Positions 15,756 to 25,700 of a stretch of DNA of 64,000 nucleotides are shown here, in pieces. Under the pieces are notes generated by a model. It did no database searches. It worked only from the letters and a program-made list of their open reading frames with translations, and was not told the origin of the DNA. This DNA comes from Dryocola clanedunensis_A (GTDB lineage Bacteria; Pseudomonadota; Gammaproteobacteria; Enterobacterales; Enterobacteriaceae), in NCBI GenBank assembly GCA_038405435.1, contig JBBYHZ010000011.1; one strand, given 5' to 3'. The translations under genes were made by a program, and so were the position numbers. The first letter of the stretch is position 1; every line of letters starts with the position of its first letter.

Positions 15756-17696
15756 ATGCGATTAACGACGAAACTTTCAGCATTTATGACGCTGCTAACC
15801 GGCTTAGCCATCTTCGTGACGCTCATTGGCTGCTCGCTCAGCTTCTTCAATGCCACCCATGACAAAGTGCATCAACGGATGCTGGCCGTTGCCACTATTA
15901 TTGACAGCGAGCTGGTCACCTCCTCCCCCGAAATGCTCTCCACGCGCCTTAACGACGTCATGGTGCCGATCGATATCACTGAGATTCGGTTGAAAATGGG
16001 TAACTCGGAGGTCTATACCCAGAAGCTTATGCATGGTTACGAGCCGGAGACCCTGGAATATGGCACCAGGCAGACGACGGTTAATCTCATGAAGCACCCT
16101 GGCATGTCCGTCAGCCTGACCTACCGCGATCCCGTTGCCAGCTACTACCACTCTTTATTCACTACCGTACCGCTCTCTATAGCCATCGGCCTCATGCTGC
16201 TGGTGTTGCTGCTCGCTATGCGCTGGATGAAGAGACAGCTGGCCGGGCAGGAGCTGCTGGAAAAACGCGCTACCCGCATTCTCAACGGTGACCGAAGCGC
16301 TGGCGTAAGAGGGTCCGTGCTGGAGTGGCCAACCCGCGCCAGTAGCGCGATGGACGTGCTGCTATCCGATCTTCAGAATGCCAGCGAACAGCGCAGCCGC
16401 ATGGATACTTTGATTCGGGCCTTTGCCGCTCAGGATGGCAAAACGGGGCTTAATAACCGCCTGTTCTTTGATAACCAGCTGGCGATGCTGCTGGAAGATC
16501 AGGAACAGGTCGGCGCCCACGGCGTGGTGATGATTATCCGCCTGCCGGATTTTGACACCCTCCACGATACCTGGGGCCGTGCGGCAGTAGAAGAGTATCT
16601 CTTCACGTTGATTAACTTGCTGTCCACCTTTGTGATGCGCTATCCGGGCGCTTTGCTTGCCCGCTATTTCCGCAGCGATTTTGCTGTCCTGCTGCCCCAT
16701 CGCACCTTAAAAGAAGCGGACAGTTTCGCCAGCCAGCTTCTGACCGCCGTGGACGCTCTGCCGCCAACGCGAATTCTTGACCGTAACGACATGCTGCACA
16801 TCGGTATTTGCGCCTGGCGAAGTGGCCATACGAAAGAGCAGGTGATGGAACATGCGGAGGTGGCGACCCGCAATGCTTCTCTGCAGGGCACTAACAGCTG
16901 GTCGATATATGACGATAAGCTGCCGGAAAAGGGGCGCGGAAACGTTAAGTGGCGTACTCTAATTGAGCAGTCGTTGCACCGTGGCGGACCGCGCTTCTAC
17001 CAGAAGCCAGCGGTGAACCGCAGCGGAAACGTTCATCATCGCGAAATCATGTGCCGTATCTTTGACGGTGAGGAAGAGGTACTGTCGGCCGAGTACATGC
17101 CGATGGTGAAGCAGTTCGGCCTGTTTGAGCAATACGACCGCAAAATCATCGCCCGAGCCCTGCCGCTGGTGGGGTTCTGGCCCGAAGAGACGCTCGCCGT
17201 GCAGATAACGGTTGATTCGCTAATTCGCGTTCCTTTCCAGCGCTGGCTAAGGGATACGTTAATGCAATGTGAAAAATCGCTGCGAACGCGAATTATTTTT
17301 GAACTTGCAGAGGCGGATGTGTGTCAACACATCAGCCGCCTACAGCCGGTGATTAGGTTAATCAAGGCTCTTGGTGCCCGAGTGGCGATTGTTCAGGCCG
17401 GTTTAACTGTGGTCAGCACAAGCTACATCAAGGAGCTGGACGTAGAGCTAATAAAACTGCATCCAGGCCTTGTGCGAAACATCCAGAAGCGCACCGAAAA
17501 TCAGCTGTTTGTACAGAGCCTTGTCGAGACCTGTCACGGTACGAAAACCCAGGTCTTTGCTACGGGCGTAAGGACGCGGGGAGAATGGCAGACGCTGACC
17601 GAGAAGGGTATAAGCGGTGCTCAGGGTGATTTTTTTGCCTCCTCCGCGCCGCTGGACAGCAACGTGAAAAAATATTCACAAAGATACTCGGTTTAA
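15756..17696 (+). CDS. csrD: RNase E specificity factor CsrD (degenerate GGDEF-EAL membrane protein)
   Basis: Targets the regulatory RNAs CsrB and CsrC for decay by RNase E, and so frees CsrA. The 646-residue protein has two membrane spans (about residues 8-28 and 130-155), a HAMP-like linker, then GGDEF and EAL domains. Both catalytic motifs are degenerate: the GGDEF position reads FRSDF (HRSDF in E. coli) and the EAL position reads EIM, so no cyclic-di-GMP turnover is expected. I use the ATG at 15756 because the E. coli protein starts MRLTTKFSAF; the frame opens 12 codons earlier without homology. The N-terminal sensor part has diverged most. Confidence 0.95.
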   Translation: MRLTTKLSAFMTLLTGLAIFVTLIGCSLSFFNATHDKVHQRMLAVATIIDSELVTSSPEMLSTRLNDVMVPIDITEIRLKMGNSEVYTQKLMHGYEPETLEYGTRQTTVNLMKHPGMSVSLTYRDPVASYYHSLFTTVPLSIAIGLMLLVLLLAMRWMKRQLAGQELLEKRATRILNGDRSAGVRGSVLEWPTRASSAMDVLLSDLQNASEQRSRMDTLIRAFAAQDGKTGLNNRLFFDNQLAMLLEDQEQVGAHGVVMIIRLPDFDTLHDTWGRAAVEEYLFTLINLLSTFVMRYPGALLARYFRSDFAVLLPHRTLKEADSFASQLLTAVDALPPTRILDRNDMLHIGICAWRSGHTKEQVMEHAEVATRNASLQGTNSWSIYDDKLPEKGRGNVKWRTLIEQSLHRGGPRFYQKPAVNRSGNVHHREIMCRIFDGEEEVLSAEYMPMVKQFGLFEQYDRKIIARALPLVGFWPEETLAVQITVDSLIRVPFQRWLRDTLMQCEKSLRTRIIFELAEADVCQHISRLQPVIRLIKALGARVAIVQAGLTVVSTSYIKELDVELIKLHPGLVRNIQKRTENQLFVQSLVETCHGTKTQVFATGVRTRGEWQTLTEKGISGAQGDFFASSAPLDSNVKKYSQRYSV

Positions 17697-18003
17697 CCTG
17701 CCGTTTATCAAGTTTTCCACGTAGAATAACGCGCGCTGTATCTCAAGGGGGCGAATACGCCTGCCGGCAAGAATATCGCAGCATGCAAGGTATCGGTTTG
17801 CTACTTTGCACTGTTCGTTTAACCTACAGCATCTGTTCACTTCCTCTACGGATGAAGCGCCGCTGATAGTAGATGTTACAGCTGAAGCAAACAGCACAAT
17901 TTTTCACCGTTGCAGAACATTTAAGCGCCTTGTCGCTGCAGCGTGTGGTTGGTAAAGTAAGCGGATTTTGTTTCCGCCCCAGCTTTCAGGATTATCCCTT
18001 AGT
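17697..18003 (+). promoter_or_regulatory. csrD-mreB intergenic region, mreB promoter region
   Basis: About 300 bases without a gene. The same-sized gap in E. coli carries several mreB promoters. By eye I find AT-rich patches at 17880-17960 but no pair of hexamers good enough to fix a start site, and no terminator after csrD. Confidence 0.45.
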
Positions 18004-19047
18004 ATGTTGAAAAAATTTCGTGGCATGTTTTCCAATGACCTGTCCATTGACCTGGGTACCGCGAATACCCTGATTTATGTAAAAGGACAAGGCATCGTAC
18101 TGAATGAGCCCTCCGTCGTGGCCATTCGCCAGGATCGTGCCGGTTCACCGAAAAGCGTTGCTGCCGTAGGTCATGACGCAAAGCAGATGCTGGGCCGTAC
18201 GCCTGGCAATATCGCGGCTATTCGTCCAATGAAAGACGGCGTGATCGCTGACTTCTTCGTGACTGAAAAAATGCTGCAGCACTTCATCAAACAGGTTCAC
18301 AGCAACAGCTTCATGCGCCCAAGCCCGCGCGTGCTGGTTTGTGTGCCAGTAGGTGCAACGCAGGTTGAACGTCGTGCTATCCGTGAGTCCGCTCAGGGCG
18401 CGGGCGCGCGTGAAGTGTTCCTGATTGAAGAGCCAATGGCTGCGGCAATTGGTGCAGGCCTGCCAGTTTCTGAAGCTACCGGTTCAATGGTGGTGGATAT
18501 CGGTGGTGGTACTACCGAAGTAGCCGTTATCTCCCTTAACGGTGTGGTTTACTCCTCCTCCGTGCGTATCGGCGGTGACCGTTTCGACGAAGCCATCATT
18601 AATTATGTGCGTCGTAACTACGGCTCCCTGATTGGTGAAGCCACCGCGGAACGTATCAAGCACGAAATCGGTTCTGCCTACCCAGGCGACGAAGTCCGTG
18701 AAATCGAAGTGCGTGGCCGTAACCTGGCAGAAGGTGTGCCGCGTGGCTTCACCCTGAACTCCAACGAAATTCTTGAAGCGCTGCAAGAGCCGCTGACCGG
18801 CATCGTGAGCGCGGTGATGGTTGCACTGGAACAGTGCCCGCCAGAACTGGCTTCCGATATCTCCGAGCGTGGTATGGTACTGACCGGTGGTGGCGCGCTG
18901 CTGCGTAACCTCGACCGTCTGCTGATGGAAGAAACCGGTATTCCTGTAGTAGTTGCAGAAGATCCATTGACTTGCGTAGCCCGCGGCGGTGGCAAGGCGC
19001 TGGAAATGATCGACATGCACGGCGGCGACTTGTTCAGCGAAGAGTAA
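18004..19047 (+). CDS. mreB: Rod shape-determining actin homologue MreB
   Basis: Forms membrane-bound filaments that guide lateral peptidoglycan synthesis. The 347-residue sequence has the actin-fold phosphate-1 motif [13 protein letters not shown], the phosphate-2 motif [16 protein letters not shown] and the adenosine motif [15 protein letters not shown], plus the N-terminal amphipathic membrane anchor MLKKFRGMF. The ATG at 18004 retains that anchor; the frame opens 12 codons upstream with no conservation. It is the first gene of mreBCD, separated from mreC by a hairpin likely to reduce expression of the distal genes. Confidence 0.98.
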
Positions 19048-19061
19048 TCAGCCGCACGTTA

Positions 19062-19088
19062 GGGCAGTCCTGGACTGCCCCTTCTTGT
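19062..19088 (+). terminator. Attenuator-like hairpin between mreB and mreC
   Basis: Stem GGGCAGTC / GACTGCCC with a CTG loop followed by the short pyrimidine run CTTCTTGTT. It is a weak terminator by sequence, so partial read-through would explain high MreB with low MreC and MreD. Confidence 0.6.
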
Positions 19089-19111
19089 TGGCCTCGGAAT
19101 ACGCATAGCCT

Positions 19112-20131
19112 ATGAAGCCCATTTTTAGCCGTGGCCCGTCGCTACAGATTCGCCTTATCCTGGCGCTATTAGTCGCGATTGGCGTCATTGTCGCCGACAG
19201 CCGCCTCGGTGCGTTCAGCCAGATCCGAACGTACATGGATACTGCCGTCAGCCCTTTCTATTTCGTCTCAAATGGTCCCCGTGAACTGCTTGATAGCGTG
19301 TCGCAAACGCTGGCGTCACGTGACCAGCTGGAACTTGAAAACCGCGCGTTGCGTCAGGAACTGATCCTGAAAAACAGCGAATTACTGATGATGGGCCAGT
19401 TCCGTCAGGAAAACGCACGCCTGCGTGAGCTGCTCGGCTCGCCGCTGCGCCAGGACGAGCAAAAGATGGTCACCCAGGTGATCTCTACCGTCAGCGATCC
19501 CTACAGCGACCAGGTCGTTATCGATAAAGGCAGCGTCAACGGGGTTTACGAAGGCCAGCCGGTTATCAGTGATAAAGGCGTGGTCGGCCAGGTTGTTGCG
19601 GTAGCCAAGCTTACCAGCCGCGTCCTGCTGATTTGCGATGCCACCCATGCGCTGCCGATTCAGGTGCTGCGAAATGATATCCGCGTGATTGCCGCCGGTA
19701 ACGGCTGCACCGACGATCTGCAACTGGAGCACCTGCCTGCCAACACGGATATCCGTGTGGGTGACGTACTGGTGACTTCTGGACTGGGTGGCCGCTTCCC
19801 GGAAGGTTATCCGGTCGGCGTGGTGTCGTCCGTCAAACTCGATACGCAGCGTGCGTACACGGTGATTCAGGCCCGCCCAACGGCTGGTCTGCAACGTCTG
19901 CGCTATCTGCTGCTGCTGTGGGGGGCGGACCGCGAAGGCAAGACGCCGATGCAGCCTGATGAGGTTCATCGCGTAGCAAACGAGCGTCTGATGCAGATGA
20001 TGCCGCAGGTTCTCCCTTCCGCTGATTCCGTTGGGCCGCCTGCACCCGTGCCGCCACCGGCCACCGGGATCACCCAGCCCGCACCCGCAGCGAAGGCTCC
20101 TTCCGCAGCTGTGACCCGAGGGGGGCAGTAG
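19112..20131 (+). CDS. mreC: Cell shape protein MreC
   Basis: Bitopic membrane protein linking MreB to the periplasmic elongasome enzymes PBP2 and RodA. The 339-residue protein has a short cytoplasmic N-terminus, one membrane span (about residues 13-30), a coiled coil (about 65-108) and the paired beta-barrel domains (about 110-270), then a Pro/Ala-rich tail. It is shorter than the E. coli protein (367 residues), and the difference lies in that low-complexity tail. Its stop codon overlaps the mreD start by one base (TAGTG). Confidence 0.97.
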   Translation: MKPIFSRGPSLQIRLILALLVAIGVIVADSRLGAFSQIRTYMDTAVSPFYFVSNGPRELLDSVSQTLASRDQLELENRALRQELILKNSELLMMGQFRQENARLRELLGSPLRQDEQKMVTQVISTVSDPYSDQVVIDKGSVNGVYEGQPVISDKGVVGQVVAVAKLTSRVLLICDATHALPIQVLRNDIRVIAAGNGCTDDLQLEHLPANTDIRVGDVLVTSGLGGRFPEGYPVGVVSSVKLDTQRAYTVIQARPTAGLQRLRYLLLLWGADREGKTPMQPDEVHRVANERLMQMMPQVLPSADSVGPPAPVPPPATGITQPAPAAKAPSAAVTRGGQ

Positions 20132-20619
20132 TGGGGAGCTATCGTAGCCAGGGACGTTGGGTTATCTGGCTCTCATTTCTGGTCGCACTGTTATTGCAGG
20201 TCATGCCCTGGCCGGACGATCTGAAAGTTTATCGTCCGGACTGGGTGCTGCTGATCCTGCTCTACTGGATCCTGGCCTTGCCCCATCGCGTAAATGTGGG
20301 CACAGGTTTTGTGGTGGGTGCCATACTGGATCTGATTAGTGGCTCCACGCTGGGCGTTCGCGCCCTGTCATTGAGTATCGTCGCCTATCTGGCAGCCCTA
20401 AAATTCCAGCTGTTCCGTAACCTCGCGCTGTGGCAGCAGGCTCTTGTGGTCATGCTGCTGTCGCTGGTGACCGACGTCATCGTCTTCTGGTCAGAATTTT
20501 TGGTTATCAACGTCTCTTTCCGACCTGAAATCTTCTGGAGCAGCGTGGTGAACGGCGTGCTCTGGCCGTGGATCTTCCTGCTGATGCGTAAAATTCGTCA
20601 GCAATTTGCCGTGCAGTAA
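20131..20619 (+). CDS. mreD: Cell shape membrane protein MreD
   Basis: Integral membrane partner of MreC in the elongasome. The 162-residue protein has about five hydrophobic spans and closely matches E. coli MreD throughout (RVNVGTGFVVGAILDLISGSTLGVRAL). The start codon is GTG, overlapping the mreC stop by one base, so translation is probably coupled to mreC. Confidence 0.97.
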   Translation: MGSYRSQGRWVIWLSFLVALLLQVMPWPDDLKVYRPDWVLLILLYWILALPHRVNVGTGFVVGAILDLISGSTLGVRALSLSIVAYLAALKFQLFRNLALWQQALVVMLLSLVTDVIVFWSEFLVINVSFRPEIFWSSVVNGVLWPWIFLLMRKIRQQFAVQ

Positions 20620-20627
20620 GGGTAATC

Positions 20628-21221
20628 ATGACAGCTTTGTATCTCGCCTCCGGCTCGCCGCGCCGCCAGGAATTACTGACCCAGCTTGGCGTCAGCTTCG
20701 AACGTATCGTCACGAATGTTGAAGAGCAGCGTCTGGCGCACGAAAGTGCGGAGCAGTATGTTCGACGCCTGGCACGGGACAAAGCGCTGGCGGGCGTCGC
20801 GCTGGCCCCGCGCGATTTACCGGTATTAGGTGCGGACACCATTGTTATCTACAATGGAGAAGTGCTGGAAAAGCCTCGCGATCAACAACATGCTGTTCAG
20901 ATGCTACGATTACTCTCTGGCCATCAGCATCAGGTGATGACGGCGGTTGCGCTGGCGGACAGTCAGACGGTGCTCGATTGCCTGGTGGTGACGGACGTGA
21001 CCTTCCGCAGTTTATCCGAGCAGGATATTGCCGATTACGTTGCCTGCGGTGAGCCCATGGATAAAGCGGGCGCTTATGGCATTCAGGGCCTGGGCGGCTG
21101 TTTCGTCAGAAAAATTAACGGCAGTTACCATGCGGTTGTCGGCCTGCCGCTGGTTGAAACCTATGAATTACTGAGTAATTTTCACGCGCTGCGTGATGGA
21201 CGAGGAAAAGATGACGGCTGA
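20628..21221 (+). CDS. yhdE: Maf-family nucleoside triphosphate pyrophosphatase YhdE
   Basis: House-cleaning pyrophosphatase; the E. coli homologue acts on dTTP and UTP and their modified forms. The 197-residue protein opens with the Maf signature LYLASGSPRRQELL, followed by VLGADTIVIYNGEVLEKPRD with the catalytic Asp, and DKAGAYGIQGLGG. It lies 8 bases after mreD, and its last 11 bases overlap the start of rng, so it is part of the mreBCD-yhdE-rng cluster. Confidence 0.95.
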   Translation: MTALYLASGSPRRQELLTQLGVSFERIVTNVEEQRLAHESAEQYVRRLARDKALAGVALAPRDLPVLGADTIVIYNGEVLEKPRDQQHAVQMLRLLSGHQHQVMTAVALADSQTVLDCLVVTDVTFRSLSEQDIADYVACGEPMDKAGAYGIQGLGGCFVRKINGSYHAVVGLPLVETYELLSNFHALRDGRGKDDG

Positions 21222-22680
21222 ATTACTGGTCAATGTTACCCCTTCAGAAACGCGGGTGGCCTATATTGACGGCGGAATACTGCAGGAAATCCACATCGAG
21301 CGTGAAGCACGCCGAGGAATTGTAGGGAATATCTACAAAGGTCGTGTCAGCCGGGTGCTACCGGGCATGCAGGCGGCATTTGTAGATATTGGCCTTGATA
21401 AGGCAGCGTTTCTTCACGCCTCCGACATCATGCCGCACACCGAATGCGTGGCAGGGGAAGAGCGTAAAAACTTCACGGTCCGCGATATCTCTGAGCTGGT
21501 GCGCCAGGGCCAGGATTTAATGGTGCAGGTGGTGAAGGATCCGTTGGGAACCAAAGGTGCCCGCCTGACAACAGACATTACCCTACCATCCCGCTACCTC
21601 GTGTTTATGCCCGGGGCTTCCCACGTGGGGGTTTCCCAGCGTATTGAAAGCGAACAAGAGCGGGAACGTTTAAAACGTGTGGTCAACGCTTACTGTGACG
21701 AACAGGGCGGGTTTATTATTCGCACCGCGGCGGAAGGGGTCTGTGAAGAGGATCTGGCATCTGATGCAGCCTACCTTAAACGCGTCTGGACCAAAGTCAG
21801 CGAGCGTAAAAAACGAAATAAAACCCGCTGTGAACTCTACGGCGAGCTGGCATTAGCCCAGCGCGTGCTGCGCGATTTTGCAGACGCAGCGCTGGACCGC
21901 ATCCGGGTTGACTCGCGGCAGACCTATGAGATGCTGCTCGAGTTCACCGAAGAGTATATGCCTGAGGTGCACGGCAACATAGAACATTACACGGGCCGCC
22001 AGCCCATTTTCGACCTGTTTGACGTGGAAAATGAAATCCAGCGCGCCCTTGAGCGTAAGGTCGAGCTTAAGTCCGGCGGCTATCTGGTTATCGATCAGAC
22101 CGAAGCGATGACTACCGTAGACATTAATACCGGCGCGTTTGTGGGCCACCGCAACCTCGACGATACTATTTTCAACACCAACATCGAAGCGACCCAGGCG
22201 ATTGCCCGCCAGCTGCGCCTGCGTAACCTTGGCGGCATTATCATTATCGATTTCATCGATATGAGTAACGAAGACCACCGCCGCCGGGTGCTGCACTCGC
22301 TTGAGCAGGCGCTAAGTAAAGACCGGGTGAAAACCAGCGTTAATGGGTTCTCACAGCTGGGGCTGGTGGAAATGACCCGCAAGCGCACGCGCGAAAGCGT
22401 GGAACACGTGCTGTGCGCCGGTTGCCCAACCTGCCACGGGCGCGGAACCGTAAAAACCGTCGAAACCGTCTGCTATGAGATCATGCGTGAAATTGTCCGC
22501 GTACATCATGCCTACGATTCTGACCGTTTCCTGGTTTACGCCTCCCCGGCGGTTGGCGAAGCGCTGAAAAGCGAAGAATCTCACGCGCTGGCAGAGGTAG
22601 AAATCTTTGTCGGCAAGCAGGTAAAAGTCCAGATTGAGCCGCTCTATAATCAGGAGCAGTTCGACGTCGTAATGATGTAG
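21211..22680 (+). CDS. rng: Ribonuclease G
   Basis: Endoribonuclease that matures the 5' end of 16S rRNA and cleaves some mRNAs such as adhE. The 489-residue protein has the S1 domain (GNIYKGRVSRVLPGMQAAFVDIGLDKAAFLH), the 5' sensor region, the DNase I-like domain with the catalytic Asp pair (MTTVDINTGAF and IIIIDFIDM), and the zinc-link region CAGCPTCHGRG. The ATG at 21211, with GAGGAAAAG before it, matches E. coli and overlaps the yhdE end; the frame opens six codons earlier. Confidence 0.97.
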   Translation: MTAELLVNVTPSETRVAYIDGGILQEIHIEREARRGIVGNIYKGRVSRVLPGMQAAFVDIGLDKAAFLHASDIMPHTECVAGEERKNFTVRDISELVRQGQDLMVQVVKDPLGTKGARLTTDITLPSRYLVFMPGASHVGVSQRIESEQERERLKRVVNAYCDEQGGFIIRTAAEGVCEEDLASDAAYLKRVWTKVSERKKRNKTRCELYGELALAQRVLRDFADAALDRIRVDSRQTYEMLLEFTEEYMPEVHGNIEHYTGRQPIFDLFDVENEIQRALERKVELKSGGYLVIDQTEAMTTVDINTGAFVGHRNLDDTIFNTNIEATQAIARQLRLRNLGGIIIIDFIDMSNEDHRRRVLHSLEQALSKDRVKTSVNGFSQLGLVEMTRKRTRESVEHVLCAGCPTCHGRGTVKTVETVCYEIMREIVRVHHAYDSDRFLVYASPAVGEALKSEESHALAEVEIFVGKQVKVQIEPLYNQEQFDVVMM

Positions 22681-22739
22681 TTTATCCTGACGGATGGACT
22701 GTACAGGGTGACCTGGCCGCAAGGCTGACAAGGAGAGAT

Positions 22740-25700
22740 ATGAGGCGACTGCCCGGCATTTTGCTGATCACAGGCGCAACGCTGATTGTTATCGTCGCAC
22801 TGCTGGTCAGTGGCCTGCGGCTCGTTTTGCCGCACCTGGATGCCTGGCGCCCGGCGCTGCTGGATAAAATTGAGGCCATGACCGGCACGCCGGTGGATGC
22901 AAGCCACATTAAAGCAAGCTGGGAAAATTTCGGCCCGACGCTGGACGTTCGCGATATCAAAGCTGGCCTGAAAGACGGCGGTGAAATGCGCATCAAACGC
23001 GTGACGCTGGCGCTGGACGTCTGGCAAAGCCTGATCCACGCACGCTGGCAGTTCCGCGATCTCACCTTCTATCAGCTTCACATGCGCAGCAACACGCCGC
23101 TCAGTCAGAACCGCGGCGACGGCAAGTTTGAGCCGGGCAAAATCAGCGATCTTTTCCTGCGCCAGTTCGATCACTTCGATCTGCGCGACAGCTCCCTTAG
23201 CTTCCTCACGCTTTCAGGCCAGCGCGCCGAACTGACTATCCCCCAGCTGAACTGGCTGAACACCAAAAATCGTCACCGCGCCGAAGGGCAGGTCAGCCTT
23301 TCCAGCTTTACCGGGCAGCATGGCCTGGCTAACGTCAGGATGGATCTGCGAGACGAAAACGGCATTCTGAACATCGGTAAAATCTGGCTGCAGGCCGACC
23401 GGGTTGACGTGAAGCCCTGGCTGGGCCGCTGGATGCAGGACAACATTGAGCTTCAGCACGCTGAGTTCAGCCTTGAAGCCTGGGTGGATATTAAAAAAGG
23501 CGATATTGCAGGCGGTAATATCTGGCTCAAGCAGGGCGGCACGAGCTGGAAAGGCGATAAGAGCGACCACTCGCTTTCCGTCGATAACCTGATGGCCCGG
23601 GTTAACCGCGACCAGGCCGGCTGGAACCTGACTATCCCGTCGACCAATATTACCCTCGATGGCAAAACGTGGCCGAAAGGCTCGCTGTCGCTGGCCTGGA
23701 TTGGCCCGCAGGACGTCGGGGGCAAAGAAGGCAAGCGCAGCGAAGAGCTGCACGTTCGCGCCACCAATATGGAGCTGGAAAGCTTCAACGGCCTGCTGCC
23801 GATTGCCGCGAAGGTCTCGCCTGACCTTGGCGAAATCTGGAATATCATGCAGCCGCGCGGGCACATCGACGTGCTGGCCGCGGACATCCCCCTACAGCAA
23901 ACGGAAAAAACCCGTCTGCAGGGGCGCTGGAAAGATGTCAGCTGGCACCAGTGGAAGATGCTGCCGGGCATTGAGAATTTCTCCGGTTCTGTGACCGGCA
24001 GCGTGGAGCACGGCCAGCTTAACGCCCTGGTGAGCCAGGCTAAGATGCCGTACGAGACGGTATTCCGTGCGCCGCTGGAAGTAGAGAAAGGGGCCGCCAC
24101 GCTTGAGTGGCAAAAGAATGCCAACGGCTTCCAGCTCGACGGTAAGAAAATTGATGTCAAAGCCCGCTCGCTATGGGCGAGAGGCGATTTCCGCTACTAC
24201 CAGCCCACGGATGGCGATCCGTGGCTGAGCATTCTGGCCGGTATCAGCACCAGCAACGGTGCGGACGCCTGGCGCTATTTCCCGGAAAACCTGATGGGCA
24301 AAGAGCTGGTCGATTACCTGAGCGGGGCGATTCAGGGCGGCCAGGCCGACAGCGCCACGCTGGTGTACGGCGGCAACCCGCACCTCTTCCCTTATAAGCA
24401 CAACGAAGGGCAGTTTGAAGTGCTGGTGCCGCTGCGTAACGCGAAGTACGCCTTCCAGCCGGACTGGCCCGCGCTTGAAAATCTCAACATTGAGCTCGAT
24501 TTTCTGAATGACGGGCTGTGGATGAAAACCCCGGGCGTGAAGCTCGGTGGGGTAACGGCCCGCAACCTGACCGCCATCATTCCTGATTACTCGAAAGAGA
24601 AGCTGCTGATCGACGCCGATATCAGCGGGCCGGGCAGCGCGGTTGGTCCCTATTTTAAAGAGACGCCGCTTGAGGATTCGCTGGGCGCGGCGCTGGATGA
24701 GCTCCAGATTGGCGGCGATGTGAATGCTCGCTTACATCTCGATATCCCGCTGGACGGCAAGATGACCACCGCCAAAGGCGACGTGGTGCTGAACAACAAC
24801 ACGCTGCTGATCAAGCCGCTGTCCAGCACGCTGAAAAACCTCAGCGGTAAATTCAGCTTCGTGAACGGCGACCTGCAAAGCGAGCCGCTGCGTGCGACCT
24901 GGTTTAATCAGCCGCTGGAAATCAATTTTGATACCAGAACGGGAGACAAAGATTACCAGATCGGCGTCAACCTCAACGGTAACTGGCAGCCGAATAAAAT
25001 GGGCGTGCTGCCGGAGCAGATTAACAAAGCGCTGAGCGGCACCGCGGCGTGGAAAGGCAACGTCGGGATCACCCTGCCTTATAAAGGGAAACCGACCTAC
25101 AGCGTCGACGTTGACGCCGATCTGAAGAGTGTAAGTAGTCACTTACCTGAGCCGGTCAATAAATCTGCGGGAGAGCCGCTGCCGCTGAAGATTGCGGTGA
25201 AGGGCGATCTTAACAGTTTTACCCTGACGGGCAGCGCTGCGGGCACCAATCACTTCTCGAGCCGCTGGCTGCTTAACAAAAAGCTCACCCTCGACCGCGC
25301 TATCTGGGCCACCAACAGCCATACCGTGCCGCCGTTGCCGGATCGGCAGGGACTGGAGCTTGATTTGCCCGCGATGGACGGCGCCCAGTGGCTGGCCCTC
25401 TTTAGCCAGGGCGCAACGGAGCAGGTCAGCAACTCCGCTCAGTTCCCGTCTGACATTACGCTGCGCACGCCAGCGCTGACTATGGGCGGCCAGGTCTGGA
25501 ATAACCTGAGCCTGGTGTCGAAACAGTTACCTGGCGGGACGCAAATCAATGCCCAGGGGAGGGAAATCAACGGCACGCTCAATATTCGCGATAGCGCACC
25601 GTGGCAGGCGGAGATTAAGTATCTCTACTTCAACCCGGCCTGGAGCATCGCTAATTCGTCCGCACCGCCGAGCGGTACTTCCGCCCCGAAAAATGACGCG

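Noticed and set aside
15560..15865. Minus-strand frame over the csrD promoter and start
   Set aside because: It overlaps a good sigma-70 promoter and the conserved csrD start and shows no conserved features.
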